A program made the translations under genes and the position numbers. Below, one piece after another: positions 40,007 through 47,616 of a DNA stretch of 64,000 nt (positions are counted from its first letter, which is position 1; every line of letters begins with the position of its first letter). The notes beneath the pieces are model-generated. The model made no database searches, had not been told where the DNA came from, and worked only from the letters and a program-made list of their open reading frames with translations. The stretch spans positions 1-64,000 of the forward strand of contig NZ_FONH01000004.1 in the NCBI RefSeq assembly GCF_900112865.1, read 5' to 3'. This DNA is from Dyella marensis (GTDB taxonomy: Bacteria; Pseudomonadota; Gammaproteobacteria; Xanthomonadales; Rhodanobacteraceae).

Positions 40007-40624
40007 TCAGGCACCTCGCGGCACAAACCGCAGCGCCACCGAATTCATGCAGTAGCGCAACCCCGTCGGTCGCGGTCCGTCCGTGAACACATGCCCCAGA
40101 TGGCTGTCGCATCCGGCGCAGCTCACTTTCGTGCGCACCATGCCCAGGCTGTAGTCGTTGCTCTCGACGATGTTCGCCTTTGCGATCGGCTGCCAGAAGC
40201 TCGGCCAGCCGGTGCCGGAGTCGAACTTGGTGGATGCGTCGAACAGCGCGGTGTCGCAGCCGGGGCAGCGGAACAGGCCTTTTGCATGCAGATTCCAGTA
40301 CTGCCCGCTGAAAGGACGCTCGGTCGCTTCGCGGCGCATCACGTCGAACGCATCGGCGGAAAGCCGCTGGCGCCATTGCGTGTCGGTCAGTACCAGCTTC
40401 TGCACGTGGCAAGGGCCGAGGTGGCGGCCGTCGGCGTCGGCGAAGCATTCGAGGATCAGGTCTTTGACGGCGGTAGGCGCTGCGGCGGACGCGGTAGCGA
40501 GGGGCGATGCGCCGCGGGGCCATAGCAGCGCGGTAGCTGCGACGCCGGCACCACCTAGCGCGAGGATGCGCAGGAACGAGCGGCGCTGTTCGTTCTGGAC
40601 GTTGCGGATAGAGCGGGTGTTCAT
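40007..40624 (-). CDS. msrB: Tat-exported methionine-R-sulfoxide reductase MsrB
   Basis: The 205-residue product has a twin-arginine signal (RRSFLRILALGGAG, RR at residues 14-15) and an MsrB domain with zinc cysteines CPGC (120-123) and CAGC (169-172), TERPFSGQYWN, KFDSGTGWPSFW and the catalytic Cys192 in RYCMNSVALRF. It reduces Met-R-sulfoxide in exported proteins, unlike cytosolic MsrB. Two extra cysteines (C60, C72) lie before the core. It is downstream of dipZ on the same strand, which could supply electrons, and belongs to the SigF/NrsF neighbourhood. Confidence 0.92.
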   Translation of the reverse strand: MNTRSIRNVQNEQRRSFLRILALGGAGVAATALLWPRGASPLATASAAAPTAVKDLILECFADADGRHLGPCHVQKLVLTDTQWRQRLSADAFDVMRREATERPFSGQYWNLHAKGLFRCPGCDTALFDASTKFDSGTGWPSFWQPIAKANIVESNDYSLGMVRTKVSCAGCDSHLGHVFTDGPRPTGLRYCMNSVALRFVPRGA

Positions 40625-40700
40625 GGGAGCCTCTGCGTTGAGTACTGATCGGTCCGACATCAGTGGGCGTCGGTGTATTTCCTCAGTCTCCAGATCCAAT

Positions 40701-40838
40701 TCCTTCTCCCTCCGGGAGAAGGTGCCGGCAGGCGGATGAGGGTTCGGGCGGAGTGGAGCGCACCACTTCGGCCGTACCCTCACCCCAACCCCTCTCTCCC
40801 ACGGGGACTACCTTCGGGTCGCCGGAGGGAGAGGGACT
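40701..40838. repeat. long palindromic repeat, family B (copy B2)
   Basis: This copy runs opposite to B1: CTTCTCCCTCCGGGAGAAG, GTGCCGGCAGGCGGATGAGGGT, then the complementary TACCCTCACCCCAACCCCTCTCTCC block. A GGGGACTACCTTCGGGTCGC insert follows that is shared with copy B4. It occupies most of the 238-bp gap between dipZ and msrB. Read-through from dipZ must cross it. Confidence 0.85.
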
Positions 40839-40862
40839 TTGCGCTGCGCACTTGCGGGCGCA

Positions 40863-42584
40863 TCAACCGAAAGTGAAGGCGTAGGCGCGCACGTCCGGGT
40901 CGAGGAATTCGATCTCGAACTGCCGCTCGCCGGTGCCCTGCGCCTGGCGCACCAGCTGGTACAGGCGCTGCGTGGTCACCGTGCCGTTGCCGCCGGCGTC
41001 GGTATCCATGCCGTGGTCGGCGCCGGGCGCCTTGCCGTCGATGCGCACGCGGAAGCGCACCGGCTTGCCGTCGGCACCGGGGCCGAGCACCAGGTGCAGG
41101 TCGCGGCCGCGGAAGCGGTAGACGATGCGGCCGCCGGCGGCATCGAGCCGCGCATCTTCGGAGCCCACGGTCCAGGCGCCGTCGAACGACCACTGGTTGG
41201 CGCGCAGCGTGGCGGGCACGCGGTAAGTCTCGCGGTCGTTGCGGATCAGCGGGCCGCCGACGAAGTTCTGCGCGCGCGCATAGCCGACGTAGGTTTCCGG
41301 CGAGCGGTCGGCAGCCTGCGAATCGGCGGCCTCGGCGCCCTTCGCGTCCGGCTGCACGTAGCCGCCGGGAAGATCCTTCTGGCCGGCCTCGGTGAGCAGC
41401 TGGCGGATCACGTCCTCGCTCTGCGCATAGCCGCCTTCGCCGAAATGGTGGTGGCGGATGCGGCCCTGCGTGTCGATGAAGTAATGCGCGGGCCAGTAGC
41501 GGTTGTTGAAGCCCTGCCAGATCGCATAGTCGTTATCGAGCGCGACCGGATAGTTCACGCCCAGGTCCTGCACCGCGCGCCGCACGTTGCCCAGGTCCTT
41601 CTCGAAGGCGAATTCCGGCGCGTGCACGCCGAGTATCACCAGGCCGTGGTCCTTGTACTTGTCGGCCCAGGCGCGCACGTAGGGCAGGGCGCGGATGCAG
41701 TTGATGCAGGAATAGGTCCAGAAATCGACCAGCACCACCTTGCCGCGCAGCGAAGCGGCGGTCAGCGGCGTGCTGTTGATCCACGCGGTGGCACCGGCCA
41801 GCGACGGCAGCTGGCCTTCGACCGGCAGCGCTTCGCCGGCCTTGCGCTCCGGCTGCGGCGCGGGCGGCGGCGTCACCGCATCGACCAGGCGCTGCTCGAT
41901 GCCGCCGGTGCTGGCCAGCGAGACGCGGGTGAGCAGGCCGGTATCCAGGCCCAGCGCGATCGCCGCCACGCCGGCCAGCACCAGCACGCCGAGCACGCGG
42001 CGCACCCATTCGCCCGCGCCGAGCGAACGCTTCATCAGCGCGAACACTTTGCCGCCGACCAGCAGCGCCAGCGCCAGCGAGGTCGCCGCACCGGCGGCGT
42101 AGGTGAGCAGCAGCAGGGTGGTCTGCACGCTGGCGCCGTTGAGCGCGGCGCCGGTCAGCAGCAGGCCCAGGATCGGCCCGGCGCAGGGCGCCCACAGCAG
42201 GCCGGTGGCGATGCCGAGGCCCGCGGCGGACAGCGCCGAGCCTTGGTCGCTTTCCGCGCGTTGCGTGAGGCGATTGCCCAGGGCCACGAACGGTCGCGCG
42301 ATCCAGTCCGCGATGCGCGACGACAGCAGGGTCAGCCCGAGCAGCGCCAGCACGATCAAGGCCACCCAACGCCCGTATTGGTTGGCCCGCACCGCCCAGC
42401 CGCCGCCCACCGCCGCCAGCGTGGCGACCAGGGCGAAGGTCAGCGCCATGCCCAGCAGCATCGGCAGGCCGTTGCGCAGGAACGGACGGTCGGCGCGGGC
42501 GAACACGAACGGCAGCACCGGCAGGATGCAGGGGCTGAGGATGGTCAGCACGCCGCCGAGGTAGGCAAGGATCAGTACGAGCAT
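40863..42584 (-). CDS. dipZ: CcdA-thioredoxin fusion, DipZ family transmembrane thiol reductase
   Basis: The 573-residue product has three parts. First is a CcdA/DsbD-like membrane domain (residues 1-215) with the paired cysteines C19 (SPCILPVLPF) and C134 (WAPCAGPILG). Second is a periplasmic TlpA-like thioredoxin domain with CINC at 293-296. Third is a C-terminal beta-rich domain from about 420 resembling the DipZ carbohydrate-binding-like module. Proteins of this type move reducing power from cytosolic thioredoxin to periplasmic targets. The downstream exported MsrB is a plausible client. A SigF-type promoter lies directly upstream on the minus strand. Confidence 0.9.
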   Translation of the reverse strand: MLVLILAYLGGVLTILSPCILPVLPFVFARADRPFLRNGLPMLLGMALTFALVATLAAVGGGWAVRANQYGRWVALIVLALLGLTLLSSRIADWIARPFVALGNRLTQRAESDQGSALSAAGLGIATGLLWAPCAGPILGLLLTGAALNGASVQTTLLLLTYAAGAATSLALALLVGGKVFALMKRSLGAGEWVRRVLGVLVLAGVAAIALGLDTGLLTRVSLASTGGIEQRLVDAVTPPPAPQPERKAGEALPVEGQLPSLAGATAWINSTPLTAASLRGKVVLVDFWTYSCINCIRALPYVRAWADKYKDHGLVILGVHAPEFAFEKDLGNVRRAVQDLGVNYPVALDNDYAIWQGFNNRYWPAHYFIDTQGRIRHHHFGEGGYAQSEDVIRQLLTEAGQKDLPGGYVQPDAKGAEAADSQAADRSPETYVGYARAQNFVGGPLIRNDRETYRVPATLRANQWSFDGAWTVGSEDARLDAAGGRIVYRFRGRDLHLVLGPGADGKPVRFRVRIDGKAPGADHGMDTDAGGNGTVTTQRLYQLVRQAQGTGERQFEIEFLDPDVRAYAFTFG

Positions 42585-42616
42585 GGAGGCGAATCCAGGA
42601 GCAGGTTGATGGGCTA

Positions 42617-42642
42617 TTCGGAGCGGGACGGCAGGGAGTTAC
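42617..42642 (-). promoter_or_regulatory. SigF-type ECF promoter for dipZ
   Basis: On the minus strand the sequence reads GTAACT (42642-42637), 16 bases, CGAA (42620-42617). This is one mismatch from the Caulobacter SigF consensus GTAACC-N16-CGAA as I recall it. The predicted transcript starts about 25 bases before the dipZ ATG. Confidence 0.75.
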
Positions 42643-42667
42643 CTCGCGCAGAAAATCTTCGCCGCGG

Positions 42668-42693
42668 GTAACCCTGGACCCGCGTCCTGCGAA
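42668..42693 (+). promoter_or_regulatory. SigF-type ECF promoter for sigF (autoregulation)
   Basis: GTAACC (42668-42673), 16 bases, CGAA (42690-42693) is an exact match to the SigF consensus known from Caulobacter. It lies 30 bases upstream of the sigF start codon and is divergent from the dipZ promoter. Their -35 elements are about 25 bp apart. Confidence 0.82.
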
Positions 42694-42723
42694 GAACGCT
42701 CGAACCCCTGCCGCGAGCCGGCC

Positions 42724-43380
42724 ATGCATGCGAGCTTGACCGCGGACGGCGCCTTGGGTCTAGATGGCGTATTCCGCCGTCCGGATTCACGCGCCGCCTT
42801 GTCCGCCACCACCGCCAGCGACCAGCACGAAGCCGACCGGCGCCGAGCGGCGTGGATGGCTGCGGCGCAGGCGGGCGACCGCCGCGCCTACGAGCGCGTG
42901 CTGGCCGATTCGCTGCCGCTGATCCGCGCCGCCGCGCGCCGGCAGGGCGTGCCGATCGACAACATCGACGACGTGGTGCAGGAGACCCTGCTCACCGTGC
43001 ATCGCGTGCGTCATACCTACGATCCTTCGCGCTCGTACGACGCCTGGATCACCGCCATCGCCTCGCGCCGCGCGATCGACGCGCTGCGCAGCCACGGCCG
43101 CCGCGACCGCCGCGAGCTGCACGACGAGCAGGTTCTCGACATGCAGACCGACCATGCCGACGCCACGCTCGATACCGAGCGCGAGCAGGCCGCGCGGCGC
43201 CTGCATGCGGCGATCGCCACGCTGCCGCCCGGCCAGCGCGAAGCGGTGGAACAGCTGGCCCTGCGCGAACGCTCGCTCGCCGAGGCGGCGCAGCACACCG
43301 GCCGCAACGCCGGCGCGCTGAAGGTCAACCTGCATCGCGCGCTGAAGGCGCTGCGCAACCGTATCCACGGAGATTCCTGA
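42724..43380 (+). CDS. sigF: ECF sigma factor, SigF (EcfF) type
   Basis: The 218-residue product has sigma region 2 (IDDVVQETLLTVHRVRHTYDPSRSYDAWITAIASRRAIDALR) and region 4 (LPPGQREAVEQLALRERSLAEAAQHTGRNAGALKVNLHRALKALR). The first 45 residues are outside the sigma fold, so translation may begin at ATG 42856. The predicted transcript start near 42700 allows either. The NrsF partner five bases downstream identifies it as the SigF class, which responds to oxidants, hypochlorite or heavy metals in other proteobacteria. Confidence 0.88.
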   Translation: MHASLTADGALGLDGVFRRPDSRAALSATTASDQHEADRRRAAWMAAAQAGDRRAYERVLADSLPLIRAAARRQGVPIDNIDDVVQETLLTVHRVRHTYDPSRSYDAWITAIASRRAIDALRSHGRRDRRELHDEQVLDMQTDHADATLDTEREQAARRLHAAIATLPPGQREAVEQLALRERSLAEAAQHTGRNAGALKVNLHRALKALRNRIHGDS

Positions 43381-43385
43381 TCGCC

Positions 43386-44039
43386 ATGTCCGACCCACGC
43401 AACCACCACGCCCTGATCGACGCGCTCGGCGCCGAGCTGGCGCCGGTGCGCCGGCTGCCGCCGCCGTGGCGGCGCGCGGCCGGGTGGCTGCTGGTGGTGG
43501 CCGCCATCGCCGCGGCGCTGTTCGCGCATTACGGCCCCGAGGGCATGCTGCGGCGCTGGGCGGGCACGCCGGACCTGGCCTGGGCCGGCGTCGGCGCGGT
43601 GCTGACCGCGATCACCGCCGCCTGGGCGGCCTTCACCCTGGGCGTGCCCGGGCGCAGCCCACGCTGGGCCTGGCTGCCGCTGGCGCCGGCGCTGCTGTGG
43701 GTCGGCGCCAGCGGACTGGGCTGTCTGCGCGACTGGGTCGCCCCGGGCACGGTGGTGGCGGGACCGCACCAGCCGATCGGCTGCCTGCAATTCATCCTGG
43801 CCTTCTCGGTGCCGCTGTCGGCGCTGCTGATCTGGCTGCTGCGCCGCGCCTGCCCGCTGCGGCCGGTGCTCACCGCGATGCTGATCGGCCTGGCCAGCGC
43901 CGCCGCCTCGGCAAGCCTGCTGGAGATCTGCCACGAGTTCGATGCCGCGGCCAGCGATTTGCTGACGCATGCGCTCGCGGTGGTGCTGGTGATCGGCATC
44001 AATGCCGCGATGGGCGGCCGCCTGTTGCAATCGCGCTGA
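43386..44039 (+). CDS. nrsF: anti-sigma factor NrsF (DUF1109)
   Basis: The 217-residue membrane protein has about six hydrophobic helices and the DUF1109/NrsF layout. Cysteines are at 113, 133, 156 and 182. C133 and C182 occupy the regions (IGCLQFIL, LEICHEFD) where Caulobacter NrsF has its two essential cysteines. NrsF keeps SigF inactive until those thiols react with oxidant or metal. It follows sigF by five bases. Start ATG 43386 (MSDPRNHHALIDAL) fits the family. Confidence 0.9.
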   Translation: MSDPRNHHALIDALGAELAPVRRLPPPWRRAAGWLLVVAAIAAALFAHYGPEGMLRRWAGTPDLAWAGVGAVLTAITAAWAAFTLGVPGRSPRWAWLPLAPALLWVGASGLGCLRDWVAPGTVVAGPHQPIGCLQFILAFSVPLSALLIWLLRRACPLRPVLTAMLIGLASAAASASLLEICHEFDAAASDLLTHALAVVLVIGINAAMGGRLLQSR

Positions 44040-44551
44040 GATTTTTCGGCAGATCGTCAGTTTCGCGACAGCCGTACGAACTTTCGTTTCCCTGGTGCGA
44101 CGCAACGCGCGGCGTGCGCGGCGCGCATGCTCGCGACGTCGCGTCACGGCGCAAAGCACGCTGAAGCGCATCGCACCGCAGCTGACGGCCGGGTGATGCC
44201 GCAGTGAACGCAAGAACCGCGCTCTGAGGCATCGCAACACGGCATTCACGCGAAGCGGGCGAGACGGTATTGACGCTGAACGGCGCGGTTTTCCCTGGCG
44301 AAGGTCGCGCGGGCCAGCGAGATAGGCTTGCCGGGTCGGCGGCGCAGGAGGGGGCGCTGCCGCGGCGTCGTGGCGGAAACGTTGTGTACCGCCTGACGCA
44401 GCGTGTCCGCCGCCGGTTCGCCGGTGGCGGTACCGCCGGGGCGGCCCGGGAGGGGGCCGCCCCGGCTCTTTATGTCGCAGAGCTGTTCTTGAAAGTTTGG
44501 GGAAGCGCGGCTCCTGGCCGCAGAAACTCACTACTGAAGGAGAACGCATCC
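44040..44551. other. 512-bp intergenic region between nrsF and the Met-repeat gene
   Basis: No credible gene is present; the short open frames lack family features. A G+C hairpin (44435-44466) sits late in the region, followed by CTCTTT. AAGGAGA just before 44552 is a strong ribosome site for the next gene. I found no GTAAC element, so the next gene is not obviously driven by a copy of the SigF promoter. Confidence 0.55.
44435..44472 (+). terminator. hairpin, possible terminator after nrsF
   Basis: CCGGGGCGGCCC and GGGCCGCCCCGG form an 11-12 bp stem with a short loop, followed by CTCTTT. It may end the sigF-nrsF transcript or act in the leader of the next gene. The T-run is weak. Confidence 0.4.
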
Positions 44552-44839
44552 ATGAAAGTTTCCCGTAACGCCGTCCTCGGTCTTTCCATCGCACTCGCTC
44601 TCGCTGCAGGCATCGGCCAGGCCAGCGCGCAGGAAACCACCCCCGCCGCTTCGTCGACCTCGATGAAGTCCGACACGCAGATGAAAAAGGACTCGATGAA
44701 GTCCAACGACTCGATGAAGTCGAGCGATTCGATGAGCTCCGGCGACTCGATGAAGTCCGACACCGGCGCCAAGCCGCACCACAAGAAAGGCCACAAGAAG
44801 ACCGCCGAACCGGCTTCGTCCTCGACCGCCGGCCACTGA
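44552..44839 (+). CDS. secreted methionine-repeat peptide (MxKDx type, MrpX-like)
   Basis: The 95-residue product has a clear signal peptide (MKVSRNAVLGLSIALALAAGIGQASA). The mature peptide of about 69 residues is built of five-residue repeats such as DSMKS and SMKSD, with six Met in about 35 residues, then a His/Lys-rich tail (KPHHKKGHKK). It fits the pentapeptide MXKDX repeat family. Such periplasmic Met-rich peptides (MrpX of Azospira) absorb hypochlorite and are regenerated by methionine sulfoxide reductase. Position beside sigF-nrsF and exported MsrB supports that role here, by inference. The start follows AAGGAGA. Confidence 0.85.
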   Translation: MKVSRNAVLGLSIALALAAGIGQASAQETTPAASSTSMKSDTQMKKDSMKSNDSMKSSDSMSSGDSMKSDTGAKPHHKKGHKKTAEPASSSTAGH

Positions 44840-44860
44840 TCGAAACTTGCTGTCGCACGC

Positions 44861-44890
44861 GCGGCCCTCTCCGGCGACGGGGAGGGCCGC
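44861..44890 (+). terminator. hairpin after the Met-repeat gene
   Basis: GCGGCCCTCT and GGAGGGCCGC form a 9-10 bp stem about 20 bases past the stop codon, followed by TGCGTTTCC. It is a likely 3' end for the small transcript, although the T-run is poor. Confidence 0.5.
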
Positions 44891-44949
44891 TGCGTTTCCG
44901 TGGTGTAATGCGCGGGTTTCGCGAGGAGACTTGTCTGAGGAGATCCGCG

Positions 44950-46023
44950 ATGGCCCCTTCTTTCGTCGCGCGGCTCGGCATCGAGCATCCGCTGATCCAG
45001 GCGCCGATGTCCGGCTCCACCACGCCGGCCCTGGTCGCCGCCGTTTCCAATGCCGGTGCGCTGGGCTCGCTGGGCGCGGGTTACCTGGAGCCGCAGGCCA
45101 TCCTCGACCAGGCCGACGAGGTGCGCACGCTCAGCGACAAGCCGTTCGGGCTCAACCTGTTCGTGCTGCCGGAAAGCTTCGAGGTGGACATGGCCGCGGT
45201 CGACGCCGCGCGCCGCGCGCTCGATGCGCTGATGGAACGCGAGGGGCTGGCTGTCCGCACCACCATCCCGGCGCGCTGGGCGCCATCCTTCCATGACCAG
45301 TTCGCCGCGCTGTGCGAGGCGCGTCCCGCGGTGGCGAGCTTTGCCTTCGACCTGATCACTTCCGCGCAGGTGCGCCAGCTCAAGCAGCTGGGCATCGTGG
45401 TGGTCGGCACCGCCACCACCGTGGCCGAGGCGCGTGCCTGGGAAGCGCTCGGCGCCGACGCCGTGAGCCTGCAGAGCGCGGAAGCGGGCGGCCATCGCGG
45501 CACCTTCCTGCACGATGCCGAGGACGGCATGATCGGCCTGTTCGCGCTGCTGCCGCTGGCGGCGCGCGCGGTGAAGATCCCGCTGATCGCCGCCGGCGGC
45601 ATCATGGACGGCCGCGGCATGCTCGCCGCCGAAGTACTGGGCGCCGCCGCCAGCCAGCTGGGCACGGCCTTCCTGGCCTGTCCGGAATGCGGCGCGGCGG
45701 CGGGCTGGAAGCGCGACCTGCCGCAGTCGGCCGAGCAGGACGTCACCACCATCCGCAGCTTCTCCGGCCGCGCCGCGCGCGGCCTGCGCAACACCTACGT
45801 AAAGGCCATGGCAGATATCTCGGCCAGCCTGCCGGCCTATCCGGTCACCAACGCGCTGACCTCGCCGCTGCGCAAGGCCGCCGTCGCCGCGGGCCGCCCG
45901 GACCTCACCAACGAATGGTGCGGGCAGGGCGCCGGGCTGTCGCGCACCATGCCGGCCGGCGAGCTGGTCGCCGTGCTCATGGACGAGTACGCCCAGGCGC
46001 GCCGCGCTTTCGCATTCGATTGA
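44950..46023 (+). CDS. nitronate monooxygenase-like flavin oxidoreductase
   Basis: The 357-residue product matches NAD(P)H-dependent flavin oxidoreductases of the 2-nitropropane dioxygenase family: MAPSFVARLGIEHPLIQAPMSGSTTPALVAAVSNAGALGSLG, AEAGGHRGTF and PLIAAGGIMDGRGMLAAEVLGAAASQLGTAFL for FMN binding. These enzymes oxidise nitronates such as propionate-3-nitronate, and some have other substrates. It lies between the Met-repeat gene and rsfS, on the same strand as both, with its own 5' region. Confidence 0.88.
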   Translation: MAPSFVARLGIEHPLIQAPMSGSTTPALVAAVSNAGALGSLGAGYLEPQAILDQADEVRTLSDKPFGLNLFVLPESFEVDMAAVDAARRALDALMEREGLAVRTTIPARWAPSFHDQFAALCEARPAVASFAFDLITSAQVRQLKQLGIVVVGTATTVAEARAWEALGADAVSLQSAEAGGHRGTFLHDAEDGMIGLFALLPLAARAVKIPLIAAGGIMDGRGMLAAEVLGAAASQLGTAFLACPECGAAAGWKRDLPQSAEQDVTTIRSFSGRAARGLRNTYVKAMADISASLPAYPVTNALTSPLRKAAVAAGRPDLTNEWCGQGAGLSRTMPAGELVAVLMDEYAQARRAFAFD

Positions 46024-46044
46024 AACCTGGGGTGGAACCCAGGC

Positions 46045-46076
46045 TTGACGCGGCTTCGCGGGTGCGGCGGTATACT
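46045..46076 (+). promoter_or_regulatory. sigma-70-like promoter upstream of rsfS
   Basis: TTGACG (46045-46050) and TATACT (46071-46076) are good hexamers, but the spacer is 20 bases, longer than the usual 17. TATACT is the best -10 in the region. The leader to rsfS would be about 50 bases. Confidence 0.45.
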
Positions 46077-46135
46077 GCGCCCGCGCCGCCGCCTGATGCT
46101 GGCGGCGTACCGTTCCGCACTGAGGGCACGCCCAC

Positions 46136-46525
46136 TTGAGTCAGACTTCCCAACGCAACAAGGCGGCCGACACCGCCACCCTCCGCAAGCACGTCATCGA
46201 CGCGCTCGAAGAACTGAAAGCCAAGGACATCCGCGAGATCGATGTTCGCGGCAAGACCTCCATCGCCGACCTGCTGGTCATCGCTTCCGGCACCTCCGCG
46301 CGACACGTCAAATCCATTGCCGACGAAGTGGTCAAGTTCGCCAAGAAGGCGGGCGTGATGCCGCTCGGCGTGGAAGGCGAGCAGGAAGCCGAATGGGTGC
46401 TGGTGGATCTGGGCGACGTGATCGTCCATGTGATGCTGCCGCGCATCCGCGAGTTCTACGGCCTCGAGCGGCTGTGGACCGTGGGCGACCGCGAGCAGGA
46501 CAGCCAGGCCGTCGGCGCGGGCTGA
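46136..46525 (+). CDS. rsfS: ribosomal silencing factor RsfS
   Basis: The 129-residue product matches RsfS/YbeB (DUF143): [51 protein letters not shown] and [28 protein letters not shown]. It binds uL14 and blocks 50S-30S joining in starved cells. The likely start is a TTG, preceded by GAGGG; no ATG lies nearby in frame. It is normally directly after nadD, but is separated from it here. Confidence 0.93.
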   Translation: MSQTSQRNKAADTATLRKHVIDALEELKAKDIREIDVRGKTSIADLLVIASGTSARHVKSIADEVVKFAKKAGVMPLGVEGEQEAEWVLVDLGDVIVHVMLPRIREFYGLERLWTVGDREQDSQAVGAG

Positions 46526-46618
46526 GCGCCCCGCGCCGAATTTGCTTCGCGCGGCACCGGCGACGGTGCACGCCATGTCTTTGTCACCCTCTTTTTTCGA
46601 TCCTGCCGCCTTCCGCCC

Positions 46619-47089
46619 ATGCGCGCCCGTTTGATTGCCGTCGGTGAACGCATGCCCGCCTGGGTGGCCGAAGGCTTCGCCGAATACCGCAAGCGCCTCT
46701 CGCACGAGCTGCCGCTGGAGCTGGTCGAGCTCAAGCCGGGCGTGCGCGGCAAGGGGCGCGACGACGCGCGTGCGATCCAGGACGAAGGCGCCGCGATCCT
46801 AGCGGCGCTGCCGCGCGATATCCACGTGGTCGCACTCGACGGTCGCGGCAAGACCTGGTCCAGCGAAGATCTCGCCGCGCAGCTGGCGAAGTGGCGCATG
46901 TCCGGCCGCGACCTGGCCTTCCTGATCGGCGGGCCGGACGGCCATGCGCCCGAGGTGCTGGCGCGCGCGGACCAGCGCTGGTCGCTCGGTCCGCTCACCC
47001 TGCCGCACATGCTGGTGCGGCTGGTGCTGGCCGAGCAGCTGTATCGCGCCACCACGCTGCTGGCCGGGCATCCCTACCACCGGGCCTGA
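46619..47089 (+). CDS. rlmH: 23S rRNA pseudouridine-1915 N3-methyltransferase
   Basis: The 156-residue SPOUT methyltransferase has the family features MRARLIAVGERMPAWV, VALDGRGKTWSSEDLA, FLIGGPDGHAPEVLARAD (the SAM-binding knot) and LPHMLVRLVLAEQLYRA near the end. It methylates pseudouridine 1915 in helix 69 of 23S rRNA. It follows rsfS, as in most gammaproteobacteria. Confidence 0.95.
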   Translation: MRARLIAVGERMPAWVAEGFAEYRKRLSHELPLELVELKPGVRGKGRDDARAIQDEGAAILAALPRDIHVVALDGRGKTWSSEDLAAQLAKWRMSGRDLAFLIGGPDGHAPEVLARADQRWSLGPLTLPHMLVRLVLAEQLYRATTLLAGHPYHRA

Positions 47090-47152
47090 CCCTCCGGTGC
47101 AAGCGCGTGGGCTTGCTATGCTCGCCGCACTTTTCCCGCGGCGGGTCATTCC

Positions 47153-47605
47153 ATGTCCATCATCGTGCGGCAGGCCACCATCCATGATCTCGACCTCGTC
47201 GCGCCGCTGTTCGACGCCTATCGCCAGTTCTACGCGCAGCCGGCGGATCTCGCGCTGGCACGGCGTTTCCTGGAAGAGCGTTTCCGGCATGCGGAATCGG
47301 TCGTCCTGCTGGCATTGAACGAAGCGACCGGCGAGGGCGTCGGTTTCACCCAGCTGTATCCGCTGTTTTCCTCGGTGCGCGCGACGCGCCGCTACCTGCT
47401 CAACGACTTGTTCGTGACGCCGGAAAAGCGCCGCTTTGGCGTCGCCGCCGCGCTGCTGCACGCAGCCACCGCGCATGCCCGCGCCATGGGCATGGCCGGC
47501 ATGTCGCTGTCCACCGCCAACGACAACCTGCCGGCGCAGCGCCTGTACGAATCGATGGGCTGGCAGCTCGACAGCGGCTTCCGCGAATACCACCTCACGC
47601 TGTGA
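47153..47605 (+). CDS. GNAT family N-acetyltransferase
   Basis: The 150-residue product has the GNAT core: motif A region LNDLFVTPEKRRFGVAAALLHAATAHARAMG (acetyl-CoA pyrophosphate loop) and motif B with NLPAQRLYESMGWQLD. The substrate cannot be predicted. It is inserted between rlmH and maf on the same strand. Confidence 0.88.
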   Translation: MSIIVRQATIHDLDLVAPLFDAYRQFYAQPADLALARRFLEERFRHAESVVLLALNEATGEGVGFTQLYPLFSSVRATRRYLLNDLFVTPEKRRFGVAAALLHAATAHARAMGMAGMSLSTANDNLPAQRLYESMGWQLDSGFREYHLTL

Positions 47606-47616
47606 AAGGGTCCCCG

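Noticed and set aside
44270-44839. 189-codon version of the Met-repeat gene
   Set aside because: The upstream part has no conserved features; a signal peptide and strong ribosome site start at 44552.
39915-46135. Block between nadD and rsfS as a transposon or integrative island
   Set aside because: No transposase, integrase, tRNA target or flanking direct repeats were seen; only a palindrome marks one edge.
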